Positions 44,557 through 55,910 of a stretch of DNA of 64,000 nt are shown here, one piece after another. The stretch covers positions 719,001 through 783,000 of the forward strand of contig NZ_JBGGGT010000002.1 of NCBI RefSeq assembly GCF_041276405.1, in the 5' to 3' direction. The notes under the pieces are model-generated. The model was not told the origin of the DNA and did not search any database. It worked only from the letters and a program-made list of their open reading frames with translations. This stretch comes from Microvirga sp. TS319. GTDB lineage: Bacteria > Pseudomonadota > Alphaproteobacteria > Rhizobiales > Beijerinckiaceae. Every line of letters starts with the position of its first letter. Position 1 is the first letter of the stretch. The position numbers and the translations under genes were made by a program.

Positions 44557-46848
44557 ATGACCGAAGAAACGCCCTCGACCCGCCGCAAACGCCCCACCTT
44601 CACGGACCAGGAGGCGTTGCAGTTCCATGCCCAGGGCAGGCCCGGCAAGCTCGAGGTCGTGCCCACGAAGCCGATGGCGACCCAGCGGGATCTGTCCCTG
44701 GCGTATTCGCCGGGCGTCGCCGTCCCGGTGCTGGCGATCGCCGAGAACCCGGCGCTCGCCTTCGACTATACGACGCGCTCCAACATGGTGGCGGTGATTT
44801 CGAACGGAACGGCCATCCTCGGTCTCGGCAATCTCGGGGCGCTGGCCTCGAAGCCCGTGATGGAGGGCAAGTCGGTTCTGTTCAAGCGCTTCGCGGACGT
44901 CGATTCCATCGACCTGGAGGTCGATACGGAAGACGCCGACGCCTTCATCAACTGCGTCCGCTATCTGGGGCCCTCCTTCGGCGGGATCAATCTTGAAGAC
45001 ATCAAGGCGCCGGAATGCTTCATCATCGAGGAGCGCCTGCGGGAACTCATGGATATTCCCGTCTTCCATGACGACCAGCACGGCACGGCGATCATCGCCG
45101 CCGCGGGTCTCATCAATGCGCTGCATCTCACCGGGCGCGACATGGCCGAGACCAAGCTCGTGGTGAACGGCGCGGGGGCTGCCGGCATCGCCTGCACGGA
45201 GCTTCTGAAGGCCATGGGCTTTGCGCCCAACAACGTGATCCTCTGCGACACGAAGGGCGTCATCTACAAGGGCCGCACGGAGGGCATGAACCAGTGGAAG
45301 TCCGCGCATGCCGCCGAGACGGACGCGCGCACGCTGGCCGATGCGCTGAACGGGGCGGACGCCGTGTTCGGCCTTTCCGCAAAGGGAGCCTTCACGGACG
45401 ACATGATCCGGTCCATGGCGCCCAATCCGATCATCTTCGCCATGGCCAATCCCGATCCGGAGATCACTCCGGAAGAAGTAGCGCGTATCCGCAGCGACGT
45501 GATCGTCGCCACCGGGCGTTCTGACTACCCGAACCAAGTCAACAATGTCCTGGGCTTCCCCTACATCTTCCGCGGTGCGCTCGATGTGCAGGCCACGACC
45601 ATCAACATGGAGATGAAGGTCGCGGCCGCACAGGCCTTGGCCGAGCTCGCCCGCGAGGATGTGCCGGACGAGGTTGCCGCGGCCTACCAGGGCGCGCGCC
45701 CGCGCTTCGGCCGGGAATACATCATCCCGGTGCCGTTCGATCCGCGCCTCATTCACACCATCCCGATGGCCGTGGCCCGGGCCGCAATGGAGACGGACGT
45801 CGCCCGCCGTCCCATCGTGGACATGAAATCCTACAAGGCGCAGCTTTCCGCCCGGCGCGACCCCGTCGCAGGCACCCTCAACCGCATCTTCGAGCGCGTC
45901 CGCAAGATGCCCAAGCGCGTGGTTTTCGCCGAAGGCGAGGAGGAGAAGGTCATCCGCGCCGCCCTGTCCTTCGTGAACCAGGGATTGGGCCGGGCGATCC
46001 TGGTCGGACGCGAGGAGCGGATCTTCGAAACGGCCGCCCAGGCGGGCATCGATCTCGAAGGGCGCGAGGGCATCGAGATCCACAATGCGCGGCTGTCGCA
46101 CCGCAACAGCACCTATGCGCAGTTTCTTTACGAGCGCCTTCAGCGCAAGGGCTATCTGTTCCGTGACTGCCAGCGCCTGATCAATCAGGACCGCAACCAT
46201 TTCGCGGCCTCGATGGTGGCGCTCGGCGACGCGGACGCCATGGTGACGGGCGCGACCCGCAACTACTCGACGGCGCTCGCCGATGTGCGCCATGTGATCG
46301 ACGCCAAGCCCGGTCATCGTGTCATCGGCGTTTCCCTGTGCCTCGCCCGCGGTCACACGGTTCTCGTGGCCGATACCGCGATCCACGAGATGCCGAGCGC
46401 TCAGGAACTCGCGGAAATCGCCATCGAAGCGGCGGGCGTGGCCCGCCGTCTCGGCTATGAGCCGCGGGTCGCGCTGCTGTCGTTCTCCAGTTTCGGGCAT
46501 CCGAAGGCGGAGCGCGCCGAGAAGATCCAGGAGGCCGTCCAGATCCTCGACGACATGCGGATCGATTTCGAATACGACGGCGAAATGGCGGCGGATGTCG
46601 CGCTCAACCGGGATCTGATGGCGCAGTATCCCTTCAGCCGCCTGAAGGGGCCGGCAAACGTGCTCGTCATGCCCGCCTTCCACTCCGCATCCATCTCCAC
46701 GAAGATGCTGCAGGAGCTCGGCGGCGCGATGGTCATGGGGCCGCTGGTGGTGGGCCTCGACAAGCCGGTCCAGATCGTCTCGCTCGGCGCCACCGACAAC
46801 GACATCGTCAACATGGCGGCGCTGGCGGCCTACAATATCGGCGGCTAG
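44557..46848 (+). CDS. maeB: NADP-dependent malic enzyme, MaeB type with phosphotransacetylase-like C-terminal domain
   Basis: 763 residues. The malic domain carries the motif [11 protein letters not shown] and [19 protein letters not shown](P) is bound at [16 protein letters not shown]. From about residue 430 the sequence is the phosphate acetyltransferase-like domain ([20 protein letters not shown], ... [12 protein letters not shown]) that is thought to be regulatory and inactive. It converts malate to pyruvate, CO2 and NADPH. Length is typical (about 760). Confidence 0.96.
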   Translation: MTEETPSTRRKRPTFTDQEALQFHAQGRPGKLEVVPTKPMATQRDLSLAYSPGVAVPVLAIAENPALAFDYTTRSNMVAVISNGTAILGLGNLGALASKPVMEGKSVLFKRFADVDSIDLEVDTEDADAFINCVRYLGPSFGGINLEDIKAPECFIIEERLRELMDIPVFHDDQHGTAIIAAAGLINALHLTGRDMAETKLVVNGAGAAGIACTELLKAMGFAPNNVILCDTKGVIYKGRTEGMNQWKSAHAAETDARTLADALNGADAVFGLSAKGAFTDDMIRSMAPNPIIFAMANPDPEITPEEVARIRSDVIVATGRSDYPNQVNNVLGFPYIFRGALDVQATTINMEMKVAAAQALAELAREDVPDEVAAAYQGARPRFGREYIIPVPFDPRLIHTIPMAVARAAMETDVARRPIVDMKSYKAQLSARRDPVAGTLNRIFERVRKMPKRVVFAEGEEEKVIRAALSFVNQGLGRAILVGREERIFETAAQAGIDLEGREGIEIHNARLSHRNSTYAQFLYERLQRKGYLFRDCQRLINQDRNHFAASMVALGDADAMVTGATRNYSTALADVRHVIDAKPGHRVIGVSLCLARGHTVLVADTAIHEMPSAQELAEIAIEAAGVARRLGYEPRVALLSFSSFGHPKAERAEKIQEAVQILDDMRIDFEYDGEMAADVALNRDLMAQYPFSRLKGPANVLVMPAFHSASISTKMLQELGGAMVMGPLVVGLDKPVQIVSLGATDNDIVNMAALAAYNIGG

Positions 46849-46950
46849 AGCATCGAACGCAAAAGTGGGTACCGGTTTTGCGTGAAAAGATGCTCAAGAT
46901 CAAAAGCATCGAACGCGGGAAGTGGGTACCGGTTTTGCGTGAAAAGATGC
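46849..46950. repeat. Two tandem copies of interspersed palindromic repeat (type A)
   Basis: Copies at 46849-46894 and 46905-46950 share AGCATCGAACGC, then AGTGGGTACCGGTTTTGCGT and GAAAAGATGC. Each is an imperfect palindrome with GCATC/GATGC ends. A third copy lies at 51750-51796. It follows the maeB stop directly and may also act as a transcript end. Confidence 0.85.
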
Positions 46951-47020
46951 GTCAAACCAAGAAGTTGAAGCGCGGGACGTGAGTTCGATGTCACGTCCGA
47001 TGCTGTAAAGCCCGGATCGA

Positions 47021-48190
47021 TCAATGCGCCATGGGATGGGCGGGGAGAGGGCTCCCCCGCCTGTCCGCGCTCGCCTCTCCCACGGGCACTATCATGGACA
47101 GGGTTGCTGCCTTCACGGCTGCCAAACCTTCGGTTCCATGCATCATCTCGATCTCGCCGCGCTGCGAATGGCGCGTGGCGTGCGCCATGAGCCGCAGGCG
47201 AATGTCGCCGGCCTGGCGGAGCGCCTCGTCCGCCATGAGGATCGCGCCCTTGTGGTGCATCGTCATGAGCGAAATGAAGAGCGGGTCGAAATCGGAGCCC
47301 TCGGCACGGCGCAGGCTCTCGATCTGCCCGGATGAGAGCATTCCCGGCATGGTGGCGTAGTCCTCGGTCGGGGGCTGCAATGGGCCAGGGAACCAGCTGC
47401 GCCACCATTGCGCGAAGATCGTGATCTCGCCCTTCTGGTTCGCAGCCATCAGCCGCGCGAGATCTCTCAGATAGGGTTCCTGCGCCTTCTCGACGGCGAT
47501 CCGGGCGAGCTCGATTCCCTGTGCGTGATGCGCGGCCATGCGGCGCATATAGCCCTGGTCGTAGGCGGCGTCGCGCCCCATCCAGGGCAGCTCGCGATCG
47601 TGCCACCCGAGGAAAGCAGCGGCGCCGAGGCAGAGCAGGCCGATGAGGGCGAACGCGCTCCATGCGAGCGCGAAGCGCCGGTGGAGGGAGGGCAACCTGC
47701 CGCCGAGCCGATCGCGCAGCCAAGGAAAGAGCGGATACATCGAGGCCGAGGTCATGTGGACCAGAAGACCGATCCAGTAGGGCTGCTCCAGGGTGAAAAC
47801 AGGCTGCCAGAACGGGACCAGCGGAACCAGGAAGAACCATTCCGTGGCGGAGGTGAACACGGCCCAAGGCAGGGCCACGAGGAGGATTGTGAGAGGCTTC
47901 AGGCTCCCGGTCCACCGCCCCAGCAGGCCGAAGAATACGAGCGCCCACGAAAAGTCGGCCCATTGGTGAAAGAGGATCCCGGCCGCGATGGTGCCCCATG
48001 ACGGGTCCATGGCGAAAACCTGGGATCTCAAGGGGATGGAGGCGACGACCATCCACTCGATGACGGCATCCCGCCCGATTCTGGCGGCCATGAGCTGACT
48101 GACGAGAGTGGAAAAGGTGCTGGAGATGAGGCCCAGAAGCATGGCCGTACGCCAGTTCAGGCTTTTCGCGGATTTCCACCACTCTCCCAT
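47021..48190 (-). CDS. DUF305-domain membrane protein
   Basis: 389 residues. The N-terminal ~200 residues contain several membrane helices (TAMLLGLISSTFSTLVSQLM, ALVFFGLLGRW, LKPLTILLVALPWAVF, WSAFALIGLLCLGAAAF). A ferritin-like DUF305 domain follows with the two histidine pairs MRRMAAHHAQGIELA and LMTMHHKGAILMADEAL, which in relatives may bind metal. The domain should face the periplasm. Function is unknown; copper handling has been suggested for DUF305 relatives. Confidence 0.85.
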   Translation of the reverse strand: MGEWWKSAKSLNWRTAMLLGLISSTFSTLVSQLMAARIGRDAVIEWMVVASIPLRSQVFAMDPSWGTIAAGILFHQWADFSWALVFFGLLGRWTGSLKPLTILLVALPWAVFTSATEWFFLVPLVPFWQPVFTLEQPYWIGLLVHMTSASMYPLFPWLRDRLGGRLPSLHRRFALAWSAFALIGLLCLGAAAFLGWHDRELPWMGRDAAYDQGYMRRMAAHHAQGIELARIAVEKAQEPYLRDLARLMAANQKGEITIFAQWWRSWFPGPLQPPTEDYATMPGMLSSGQIESLRRAEGSDFDPLFISLMTMHHKGAILMADEALRQAGDIRLRLMAHATRHSQRGEIEMMHGTEGLAAVKAATLSMIVPVGEASADRRGSPLPAHPMAH

Positions 48191-48358
48191 GCCGTTTCCC
48201 GCTCCCGATCAACACGAGGGCAAAACGCAATGCTGTCCGGGTTGATCCGCTCAAGCTTCAGGGGGGGCCTGTTCCTCGAGCTGCGTTCCTGGCGCGCCAT
48301 CTTCCGCACCATCCTCATGGACGAGTGGTCAAGCGGAGGCTGAAGGGATGAGGGCCCG

Positions 48359-48470
48359 GAGCATCGGACGTGAAAAGTGGAATCCGCCCTTGGGATCGTA
48401 TCCGATGCTCCCTTCGTAGGTGAGTGCATCGTTCGAGCGAAAAACCGGGTCCACTTTTTCGCACGATGCG
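48359..48470. repeat. Interspersed palindromic repeat, B+C module
   Basis: Unit B (48359-48411) runs from GAGCATCGGACGTGAAAAGT to CCGATGCTC. Unit C (48425-48470) runs from GCATCGTTCGAGCG to CGCACGATGC with GGGTCCACTTTTTCG inside. The same B+C pair recurs at 51634-51750 on the other side of hrpB, with the central loop of B altered. Confidence 0.85.
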
Positions 48471-48505
48471 ATAGTGAACAAGCAAACGAGCAAGAGGGGG
48501 CCTTC

Positions 48506-49126
48506 GTGAACACTCGCCAACCGACCACCGTCGTCTTCGATATCGGCAACGTCCTGCTGCGCTGGGACCCGCGCCATCTCTACCGCGGCCTCTTCGAGGA
48601 CGAGGCGGAGATGGAGTGGTTCCTGAGCCATGTCTGCACCCCGGCCTGGAATCTGGAGCAGGACCGGGGCCGCGACTGGGATGAGGCCGTTGCTCTCCTC
48701 GTGCAGGATTATCCCGGCCACGAGAGCCAGATCCGCGCCTTCCACGAGCGTTGGCCGGAAACCGTCTCAGGGACCTACGAGCAGAACGTGGCCCTGCTCC
48801 TGAAATTGCGGCAGGCCGGGGTCCCGAATTATTCCATCACCAATTTCTCCGGGCCCAAATTCGTCCTTTCGAAGGAGTTCTTTCCTTTCCTGGCCGGTTT
48901 CGACGGCGTGATCGTCTCGGGCGACGAGCGGCTCCTGAAGCCCGATCCCGCCATCTACCGTCTTCTGCTCGACCGTTACAGACTTTCTGCGGTGGATTGC
49001 GTGTTCATCGACGATTCTCGGGCCAATATCGAAACGGCCCGAACGCTCGGCATGCATGCGATCCATTATCCCGACGAGCAGGTCGACCTCGCCGCCGAGC
49101 TGAGGCGTTACGGCTTTCCGGTTTAA
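48506..49126 (+). CDS. HAD-superfamily hydrolase
   Basis: 206 residues from GTG 48506, which follows a GAGGGGG box; the upstream in-frame ATG at 48377 would translate through the repeat and is rejected. HAD motif I is VVFDIGNVLLRWD (nucleophile Asp), motif II is NYSITNFSG, motif III is the lysine in LLKPDPAIYRLL, and motif IV is CVFIDDSRANIETA. It resembles the haloacid dehalogenase/epoxide hydrolase-like branch (YihX-type sugar phosphatases). The substrate is unknown. Confidence 0.9.
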   Translation: MNTRQPTTVVFDIGNVLLRWDPRHLYRGLFEDEAEMEWFLSHVCTPAWNLEQDRGRDWDEAVALLVQDYPGHESQIRAFHERWPETVSGTYEQNVALLLKLRQAGVPNYSITNFSGPKFVLSKEFFPFLAGFDGVIVSGDERLLKPDPAIYRLLLDRYRLSAVDCVFIDDSRANIETARTLGMHAIHYPDEQVDLAAELRRYGFPV

Positions 49127-49168
49127 TGCCACGCTTGCTCTTCAAACCGGCTTGAGCCATCAGGCGGC

Positions 49169-51634
49169 ATGCGCGTTTTCGACAGCTCCCTTCCCATCGA
49201 TGCGGTCCTCGCCGATCTGACGGCGAGCCTGCGGACCCGCGCCAATGCGGTGCTGGTCGCTCCGCCCGGCGCGGGCAAGACCACGCGGGTGCCGCTCGTG
49301 CTGCTCGACGAGCCCTGGGTGGGGGGCGGCAAGATCATCGTTCTGGAGCCCCGGCGACTGGCGGCGCGCGCTGCAGCGGAACGCATGGCTCAAACCCTGG
49401 GCGAGCCGGTGGGGGAGACCGTCGGTCTTCGTGTCCGCCTGGGCTCCAAGGTCAGCCGCAGAACGCGGATCGAGGTGGTGACGGAGGGTGTCTTCGCCCG
49501 CATGATCCTCGATGATCCGAGCCTCGACGGCATCGCGGCCGTCCTCTTCGACGAGTTTCACGAGCGCTCGCTCGATGCCGATCTCGGGCTTGCGCTCGCC
49601 CTTGATGCGCAGGGCGGCCTGCGTGAGGATCTGCGTCTGCTCGTTATGTCGGCCACGCTCGATGGGGCCCGTGTCGCGAAGCTCTTGGGCGACGCGCCGG
49701 TGATCGAATCCGAAGGCCGCGCCTATCCGGTGGAGACGCGCTATCTCGGACGCGATCCCAACAGGCGCATCGACGAGCAGGTGGCGGACGCCGCCTTGCG
49801 CGCCCTGCGCGGGGAGGGCGGGTCGATCCTCGTGTTCCTGCCGGGACAGGGGGAAATCCGCCGCGTCGAGACCATGCTGCGTGAGCGCATCGCCGATCCT
49901 GCCGTCGATATCGCGCCGCTCTACGGCGCACTCGATCGCGGGGAGCAGGATCTCGCGGTGAGCCCCGCTAAGCCGGGCCGCCGCAAGGTCGTGCTCGCCA
50001 CGTCCATCGCGGAAACCTCGCTGACCATCGAGGGCGTGCGCGTGGTGATCGATTCGGGCCTCGCCCGCGTACCCGTCTACGAGCCGAATATCGGCCTGAC
50101 GCGCCTCGAGACCGTGCGCGTTTCGCGCGCCGCCGCCGATCAGCGCCGTGGCCGAGCCGGCCGAACCGAGCCGGGCGTCTGCTATCGCTTGTGGGAAGAG
50201 GCGGCGACGGGCGCGCTGGAATCCTTCGCGCGCCCGGAAATCCTCTCCGCCGATCTTGCGCCATTGCTTCTCGATTGCGCGGCCTGGGGCGTGACGGATC
50301 CCTCGACGCTCGCCTTTCTCGATCCGCCGCCGGCTCCCGCCGTGAAGGAGGCGCGCACCCTTCTTCAGCAACTCGACGCGCTGGATGGAGAAGGCCGCAT
50401 CACGGAGACGGGACGGCGCTTGCGGGATCTGCCTCTTCCTCCGCGTCTGGCCCGCATGGTTCTGATCGCGGGAGAAAACGGTCACGCCCGCGATGCGGCG
50501 GATCTCGCCGCCGTTCTCGTGGAACGAGGGCTCGGCGGCGATACGGTGGACCTGGGCGAGCGAGTCGAGCGCTTCCGCCGGGACCGCTCGCGCCGTGCGG
50601 ACGACATGCGGCGCATGGCCGATAGCTGGGCAAAGAGCCAGGCGGGCGCGACCAGAGGCGAACCGCGCTCCTTCGGTGCGCTGCTGACGCTCGCCTATCC
50701 GGACCGTCTTGCAAAGGCGCGGGGCAAGCTCGGCGACTATCTCATGGCCAATGGACGCGGCGCATCGCTGGAGCCGCACGAGCGTCTGGCCAAGGAGTCC
50801 ACTCTCGCCATCGCCGAGATCTCGGGCGGCGCGGCCTCCGCGCGCATTCTCGCCGCCGCTCCGATCGCCATGGAGGAGATCGAAGCCGCTTTTGCGGACT
50901 GGATCGAGCAGAGCGACGAGATCGCCTTCGATCGTCAGGCCCGGGCCCTGCGCGCTCGTGGCGTGCGTCGCCTCGGAGCGCTCGTGCTCAACGAGCGCCC
51001 CCTGAAGGTTCCGGCGTCGGAAGAGGCCGCGCGTATTCTTGCCAAAGGCCTCGTCTCCGTGGGGCTCGATGCGTTGCCTTGGTCCAAGGCGCTGGCGCAA
51101 TGGCGCGAGCGCGTGATGTTCCTGCGAAAGGCCGAGGGCGACGAATGGCCCGATCTTTCGGACGCGGCGCTGGCCGCAACCGTGGAGGAGTGGCTTGCGC
51201 CGCATCTCGTCGGAAGGAGCGGCCTCAATGATATCGGTCCGGATCTCCTGAGCGAAGCTTTGCGGAATCGTCTGCCGTGGAACCTTCAGCGGCGTCTCGA
51301 TGCCGAGGCACCGACCCATATCGAGGTGCCGACGGGCTCGCAGATCCCCGTCGATTACGGTGCGGAGGAGGGGCCGGTTCTGGCGGTGCGCGTGCAGGAG
51401 CTGTTCGGCCTCGACAGACATCCCGCCATCGCTGCGGGCCGTGTGCCGCTCATCCTGCATCTGCTTTCGCCTGCCCAGCGTCCCATCCAGATCACGCGGG
51501 ATCTGCCGGGGTTCTGGCGCGGCTCCTGGGCGGCCGTGCGCGCCGACATGCGCGGGCAGTATCCGAAACATCCCTGGCCGGACGACCCGCTGACCGCGCT
51601 GCCGACGCGGCGCGCAAAGCCGCGCGGGACCTAG
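49169..51634 (+). CDS. hrpB: ATP-dependent helicase HrpB
   Basis: 821 residues, the normal HrpB size. SF2 DEAH-type motifs: APPGAGKTTRVPLVLLDEPW (I), ILEPRRLAARAAAERMA (Ia), LFDEFHERSLDADLG (II), VMSATLDGARVAKLL (III), LVFLPGQGEIRR (IV), TSIAETSLTIEGV (V) and QRRGRAGRTEPGVCYRLW (VI), then the HrpB C-terminal domain ending PDDPLTALPTRRAKPR. A DEAH-box protein of unknown precise substrate, possibly RNA. Confidence 0.95.
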   Translation: MRVFDSSLPIDAVLADLTASLRTRANAVLVAPPGAGKTTRVPLVLLDEPWVGGGKIIVLEPRRLAARAAAERMAQTLGEPVGETVGLRVRLGSKVSRRTRIEVVTEGVFARMILDDPSLDGIAAVLFDEFHERSLDADLGLALALDAQGGLREDLRLLVMSATLDGARVAKLLGDAPVIESEGRAYPVETRYLGRDPNRRIDEQVADAALRALRGEGGSILVFLPGQGEIRRVETMLRERIADPAVDIAPLYGALDRGEQDLAVSPAKPGRRKVVLATSIAETSLTIEGVRVVIDSGLARVPVYEPNIGLTRLETVRVSRAAADQRRGRAGRTEPGVCYRLWEEAATGALESFARPEILSADLAPLLLDCAAWGVTDPSTLAFLDPPPAPAVKEARTLLQQLDALDGEGRITETGRRLRDLPLPPRLARMVLIAGENGHARDAADLAAVLVERGLGGDTVDLGERVERFRRDRSRRADDMRRMADSWAKSQAGATRGEPRSFGALLTLAYPDRLAKARGKLGDYLMANGRGASLEPHERLAKESTLAIAEISGGAASARILAAAPIAMEEIEAAFADWIEQSDEIAFDRQARALRARGVRRLGALVLNERPLKVPASEEAARILAKGLVSVGLDALPWSKALAQWRERVMFLRKAEGDEWPDLSDAALAATVEEWLAPHLVGRSGLNDIGPDLLSEALRNRLPWNLQRRLDAEAPTHIEVPTGSQIPVDYGAEEGPVLAVRVQELFGLDRHPAIAAGRVPLILHLLSPAQRPIQITRDLPGFWRGSWAAVRADMRGQYPKHPWPDDPLTALPTRRAKPRGT

Positions 51635-51863
51635 AGCATCGGACGTGAAAAGTGGAATCCACTTTTGGGGTTCCATCCGATGCTCCCTTCTGAGACTAGC
51701 GCATCGTTCCAGCGGAAAACCGGATCCACTTTTCCGCACGATGCGCTAGCGCATCGAATGCGGGAAGTGGGCACGGGTTTTGTGTGAAAAGATGCTCAAA
51801 ACCATAGACTTACAGCATCGCATTGATCCCAAAAGTGGAATCCCCTTTTCAGGGCCGATGCTG
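51634..51863. repeat. Cluster of interspersed palindromic repeats (B, C, A and a B-like unit)
   Basis: Begins at the hrpB stop codon. Unit B (51634-51685) carries GGACGTGAAAAGTGGAATCC and CCGATGCTC. Unit C (about 51700-51748) ends GCACGATGC. A type A copy is at 51750-51796, and a further B-like palindrome (CAGCATCGCATTG to GGCCGATGCTG) is at 51813-51863. The whole gap between hrpB and mgsA is made of these elements. Confidence 0.85.
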
Positions 51864-51933
51864 CAAGTTCTCGCCATTCGATCCTCGTCCTTATCCAGAG
51901 AAAGGCGCGCAGCGGCCGTCCCGGAGTGGGAAC

Positions 51934-52311
51934 CTATTCGCGGAACGACTGGATCAGACGCTCGGCCGTGGCGGGGTTGAGGGCCATCGGGATGTTGTAG
52001 ACCAGCGCCAGACGCATCAGCGCCTTGACGTCGACATCGTGCGGGTGGGGCGAGAGAGGATCGACGAAGAAGAACAGGGCATCGATCTTGCCCTCCGCGA
52101 TCATCGCGCCGATCTGCTGGTCGCCGCCGAGCGGCCCGCTCTTCAGGCGGGTGACGGAGAGGGCAGGGCAGCGTTCCATCACCCGGCCGCCCGTCGTGCC
52201 GGTGGCGAAAAGATTGAAGGGGCGAATCTCGTTCTCGAACATGGCGACGAAATCGGCCATGTCGTTCTTCTTGGCGTCGTGGGCCACGAGCGCCAAAGTC
52301 AGCTTCTTCAT
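51934..52311 (-). CDS. mgsA: Methylglyoxal synthase
   Basis: 125 residues, near the family's compact size. The N-terminal [17 protein letters not shown], the phosphate-binding TGTTGGRV, and the catalytic region [17 protein letters not shown] with [18 protein letters not shown] (active Asp and His) are conserved. It converts dihydroxyacetone phosphate to methylglyoxal, a bypass when phosphate limits lower glycolysis. It starts 9 bases after the DUF1194 gene. Confidence 0.95.
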   Translation of the reverse strand: MKKLTLALVAHDAKKNDMADFVAMFENEIRPFNLFATGTTGGRVMERCPALSVTRLKSGPLGGDQQIGAMIAEGKIDALFFFVDPLSPHPHDVDVKALMRLALVYNIPMALNPATAERLIQSFRE

Positions 52312-52320
52312 GAGAGGGAC

Positions 52321-53127
52321 TCAGTTGCTCCAGCGGTCGCGCCACTGCATCTCGCCGGCCAAGCAGTTCGTGGTGGGCGCGCTCTGGATGCGGTTGATGA
52401 GGGAGGGCTTCTCGGGCATGAGGCTGGCGACCTCGAGCAGGATCTTGGTCTTGATGGCTTCGACGAATTGGTCGCGCTCACGGACGGGAACCGTGAATGC
52501 CCCTTGGCCGCCGATCACGCAGTCCCTGTAGTAGACATCGAGCTCGGCGATGTCGAGATAGCCGGGCTGGCGCATCATGATCGGCAGCCCATTGATGATG
52601 ATACCCTTCGCCACCGCGTCGTCGCGGGCCTGCACGATGGCCCGGCCCTGGTTATTGGGGCCGTCTCCGGAGACGTCGATCACCTGCCGGACGGCTTCGA
52701 TGCCGCTCTCTTCGAGGAGCTTCACGCCGAAATCGACGGCGCTCGAGATCGACGTGCGCTGAGCCCGGCGCAGAGGCGTCGAGGCGATCTTGTCCGCGAA
52801 GGCCATCAGGCTTTCGGAATTGTCGAGAACTGTCCAGGGAATGATCACCTTCTGGTCGAGGGAGCCCGCCCATTCCATGTAGGTGACGGCAATCTTCCCG
52901 AGCAATCCGCCTCGGATCGCGTCATGGACCTGCTGTGAGCGGAAAGCCTGCGCGAAGCCCTCGCGCTGCAGGGCCTGCTCGTCCGTGTCCATGGAAAAGG
53001 AGATGTCGACGGCGATCACGAGGGCAAGGTCGACCTCGTTGTCGTTCTGCGCCTCGGCCGGCAACGGAAGGCCCGTCCAGAGCAAGGCTAGTCCCGCGGC
53101 TAGATGGGCGATCGCTGAGCGAACCAT
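52321..53127 (-). CDS. DUF1194 protein, exported VWFA-type domain
   Basis: 268 residues. A Sec signal peptide (AIAHLAAGLALLWTGLPLPA, cleaved near AEA) is followed by a von Willebrand A fold with the metal site DISFSMDTDEQALQ (D-x-S-x-S) and IDVSGDGPNNQG. DUF1194 proteins are widespread in Hyphomicrobiales with unknown function; a periplasmic metal-dependent binding role is likely. It forms a short unit with mgsA. Confidence 0.88.
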   Translation of the reverse strand: MVRSAIAHLAAGLALLWTGLPLPAEAQNDNEVDLALVIAVDISFSMDTDEQALQREGFAQAFRSQQVHDAIRGGLLGKIAVTYMEWAGSLDQKVIIPWTVLDNSESLMAFADKIASTPLRRAQRTSISSAVDFGVKLLEESGIEAVRQVIDVSGDGPNNQGRAIVQARDDAVAKGIIINGLPIMMRQPGYLDIAELDVYYRDCVIGGQGAFTVPVRERDQFVEAIKTKILLEVASLMPEKPSLINRIQSAPTTNCLAGEMQWRDRWSN

Positions 53128-53206
53128 CGTAAACTCCTCGGAAAGGGAGGCGGACTGGTTCGCTCAGTGTGCCACCTTCTGAGCGTGGCGCAAGGTTGCG
53201 TTCTGT

Positions 53207-53830
53207 TCAGGACTGCTTGGCCTGAACGAGGTCGAGGGCTCTGCGGAAGGCTGCATCCGCGTCGAGGTGGGTCGTATCGAGGGTGACTGCGTCGGCCGCT
53301 GGCTTCAACGGGGCCGAGCTGCGGTTCATGTCCCGCTCGTCCCTGCGGCGGATATCGTCCAGGATCGTCTCGTAGGCGATCTGCTCGCCTCTCTTCTGTA
53401 ACTCGAGATGCCGGCGGCGGGCCCGTTCCTCGGGAGTGGCCGTGATGAAGAGTTTCACATCCGCGCGAGGGCAGACCACGGTGCCGATATCCCGTCCGTC
53501 GAGCACCGCCCCGGGCGGCTGCTCGGCGAACTGACGCTGAAAGGCCAGCAGGGCGTCGCGAACTGGTTGGTAGCCGGAGATGACGGAAGCCGCCTCGCCC
53601 ATCTGAGCGCCCCGCAGGCGTGGATCGTCGAGATGCGTCACGTCGAGGTCGAGGGCCACCTGATGGGCGGCGTCCCGGTCCGTCAGGTCGAGCTCCCGGT
53701 CGAGCATGACTCGGGCGACGGCCCGGTAAAGCAGGCCCGTATCGAGATGCGCGAGGCCGAAATGGTCGGAGAGGCGCTTGCCCAGGGTTCCCTTGCCCGA
53801 GGCGGCGGGACCGTCGATTGCGATGATCAT
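53207..53830 (-). CDS. cmk: Cytidylate kinase
   Basis: 207 residues. P-loop at the N-terminus IAIDGPAASGKGTLGKRL, then HLDTGLLYRAVARVML, the DGRDIGTVVCPRADVKLFIT segment and RRDERDMNRSSAPLKPA. It phosphorylates CMP/dCMP. It follows aroA by 7 bases on the same strand, the usual aroA-cmk pairing in alphaproteobacteria. Confidence 0.96.
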   Translation of the reverse strand: MIIAIDGPAASGKGTLGKRLSDHFGLAHLDTGLLYRAVARVMLDRELDLTDRDAAHQVALDLDVTHLDDPRLRGAQMGEAASVISGYQPVRDALLAFQRQFAEQPPGAVLDGRDIGTVVCPRADVKLFITATPEERARRRHLELQKRGEQIAYETILDDIRRRDERDMNRSSAPLKPAADAVTLDTTHLDADAAFRRALDLVQAKQS

Positions 53831-53837
53831 GGCGGAC

Positions 53838-55220
<1,383 letters not shown>

Positions 55221-55288
55221 CTAACACGGCCTCCTCCTGTCGTCACGCGCAAGGTGCGCGGCATGAGCCGTCCGGCGCAATTTCTCAT

Positions 55289-55317
55289 TTGACAAGCCTT
55301 TCCCTCATGACTAACGG
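55289..55317 (+). promoter_or_regulatory. Sigma-70-type promoter candidate for the TIGR02300-like gene
   Basis: TTGACA at 55289-55294, a 17-base spacer, and TAACGG at 55312-55317, about 40 bases before the gene's start at 55358. The -10 box is a weak match. Confidence 0.4.
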
Positions 55318-55357
55318 GTGCCTTCCCGACCATTCACTTCCATGAAGGCAATCACCC

Positions 55358-55735
55358 GTGGCCAAACCGGAACTCGGCTTGAAGCGCCAGTGCATGAGCT
55401 GCGGCGCGAAATTCTACGATCTTAACAGGGACCCGGCGGTCTGCCCGAAATGCGGCACCGTCTTCCAGGCCGCGGCTCTGAGCCGCGTCCCTGCTCCCGC
55501 AGTCGCTCGCGCCTCCAATGACGAGGAAGACACCGAGCTGGAGAACACCGGTCCGGAGATGGTCTCCCTCGACGAGGTCGAGGCTGGCGAGAACGAGAAG
55601 GACATCCCGGCCGATGACGACATCGACGTGGGCGAGGACGACACCGACGACACCTTCCTCGAAGACGAGGAAGAGGGCGACGACGACGTCTCGGATCTGA
55701 TCGATAGTGATCTGGAAGACGACGAAGAGGCTTGA
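55358..55735 (+). CDS. TIGR02300-like acidic zinc-ribbon protein
   Basis: 125 residues. The N-terminal 40 residues have a zinc ribbon with two CxxC pairs: KRQCMSCGAKFYDLNRDP and AVCPKCGTVFQ. The rest is extremely acidic, almost only Asp and Glu in the last 50 residues (DDDIDVGEDDTDDTF). This layout is typical of alphaproteobacterial TIGR02300 proteins, whose function is unknown. The start codon is GTG. Confidence 0.9.
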   Translation: MAKPELGLKRQCMSCGAKFYDLNRDPAVCPKCGTVFQAAALSRVPAPAVARASNDEEDTELENTGPEMVSLDEVEAGENEKDIPADDDIDVGEDDTDDTFLEDEEEGDDDVSDLIDSDLEDDEEA

Positions 55736-55796
55736 ACCTCGCGTCGGACCTGATTATAGAGACGCCGCGGTGCCCCAAACACCGCGGATTTCAAGT

Positions 55797-55872
55797 GGGG
55801 CTGTAGCTCAGTTGGGAGAGCGCGTGAATGGCATTCACGAGGTCAGCGGTTCGATCCCGCTCAGCTCCACCA
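55797..55872 (+). tRNA. tRNA-Ala (anticodon GGC)
   Basis: A complete 76-base cloverleaf. Acceptor GGGGCTG pairs with CAGCTCC (one G-T), the D arm carries AGCTCAGTTGGGAGAGC, the anticodon GGC is at 55830-55832 in loop TGGCATT, the T loop is GGTTCGATCCC, and CCA is encoded at 55870-55872. Confidence 0.96.
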
Positions 55873-55888
55873 GAACTTTCTAAAAACA

Positions 55889-55910
55889 GCCGCCTTCGGG
55901 CGGCTTTTTT
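55889..55910 (+). terminator. Intrinsic terminator after tRNA-Ala
   Basis: GCCGCC, loop TTCG and GGCGGC, then six T. It starts 17 bases after the tRNA. Confidence 0.92.

Noticed and set aside
46849-51863. CRISPR array
   Set aside because: The repeats are palindromic, of several types, irregularly spaced and without unique spacers of constant length; no cas genes are near.
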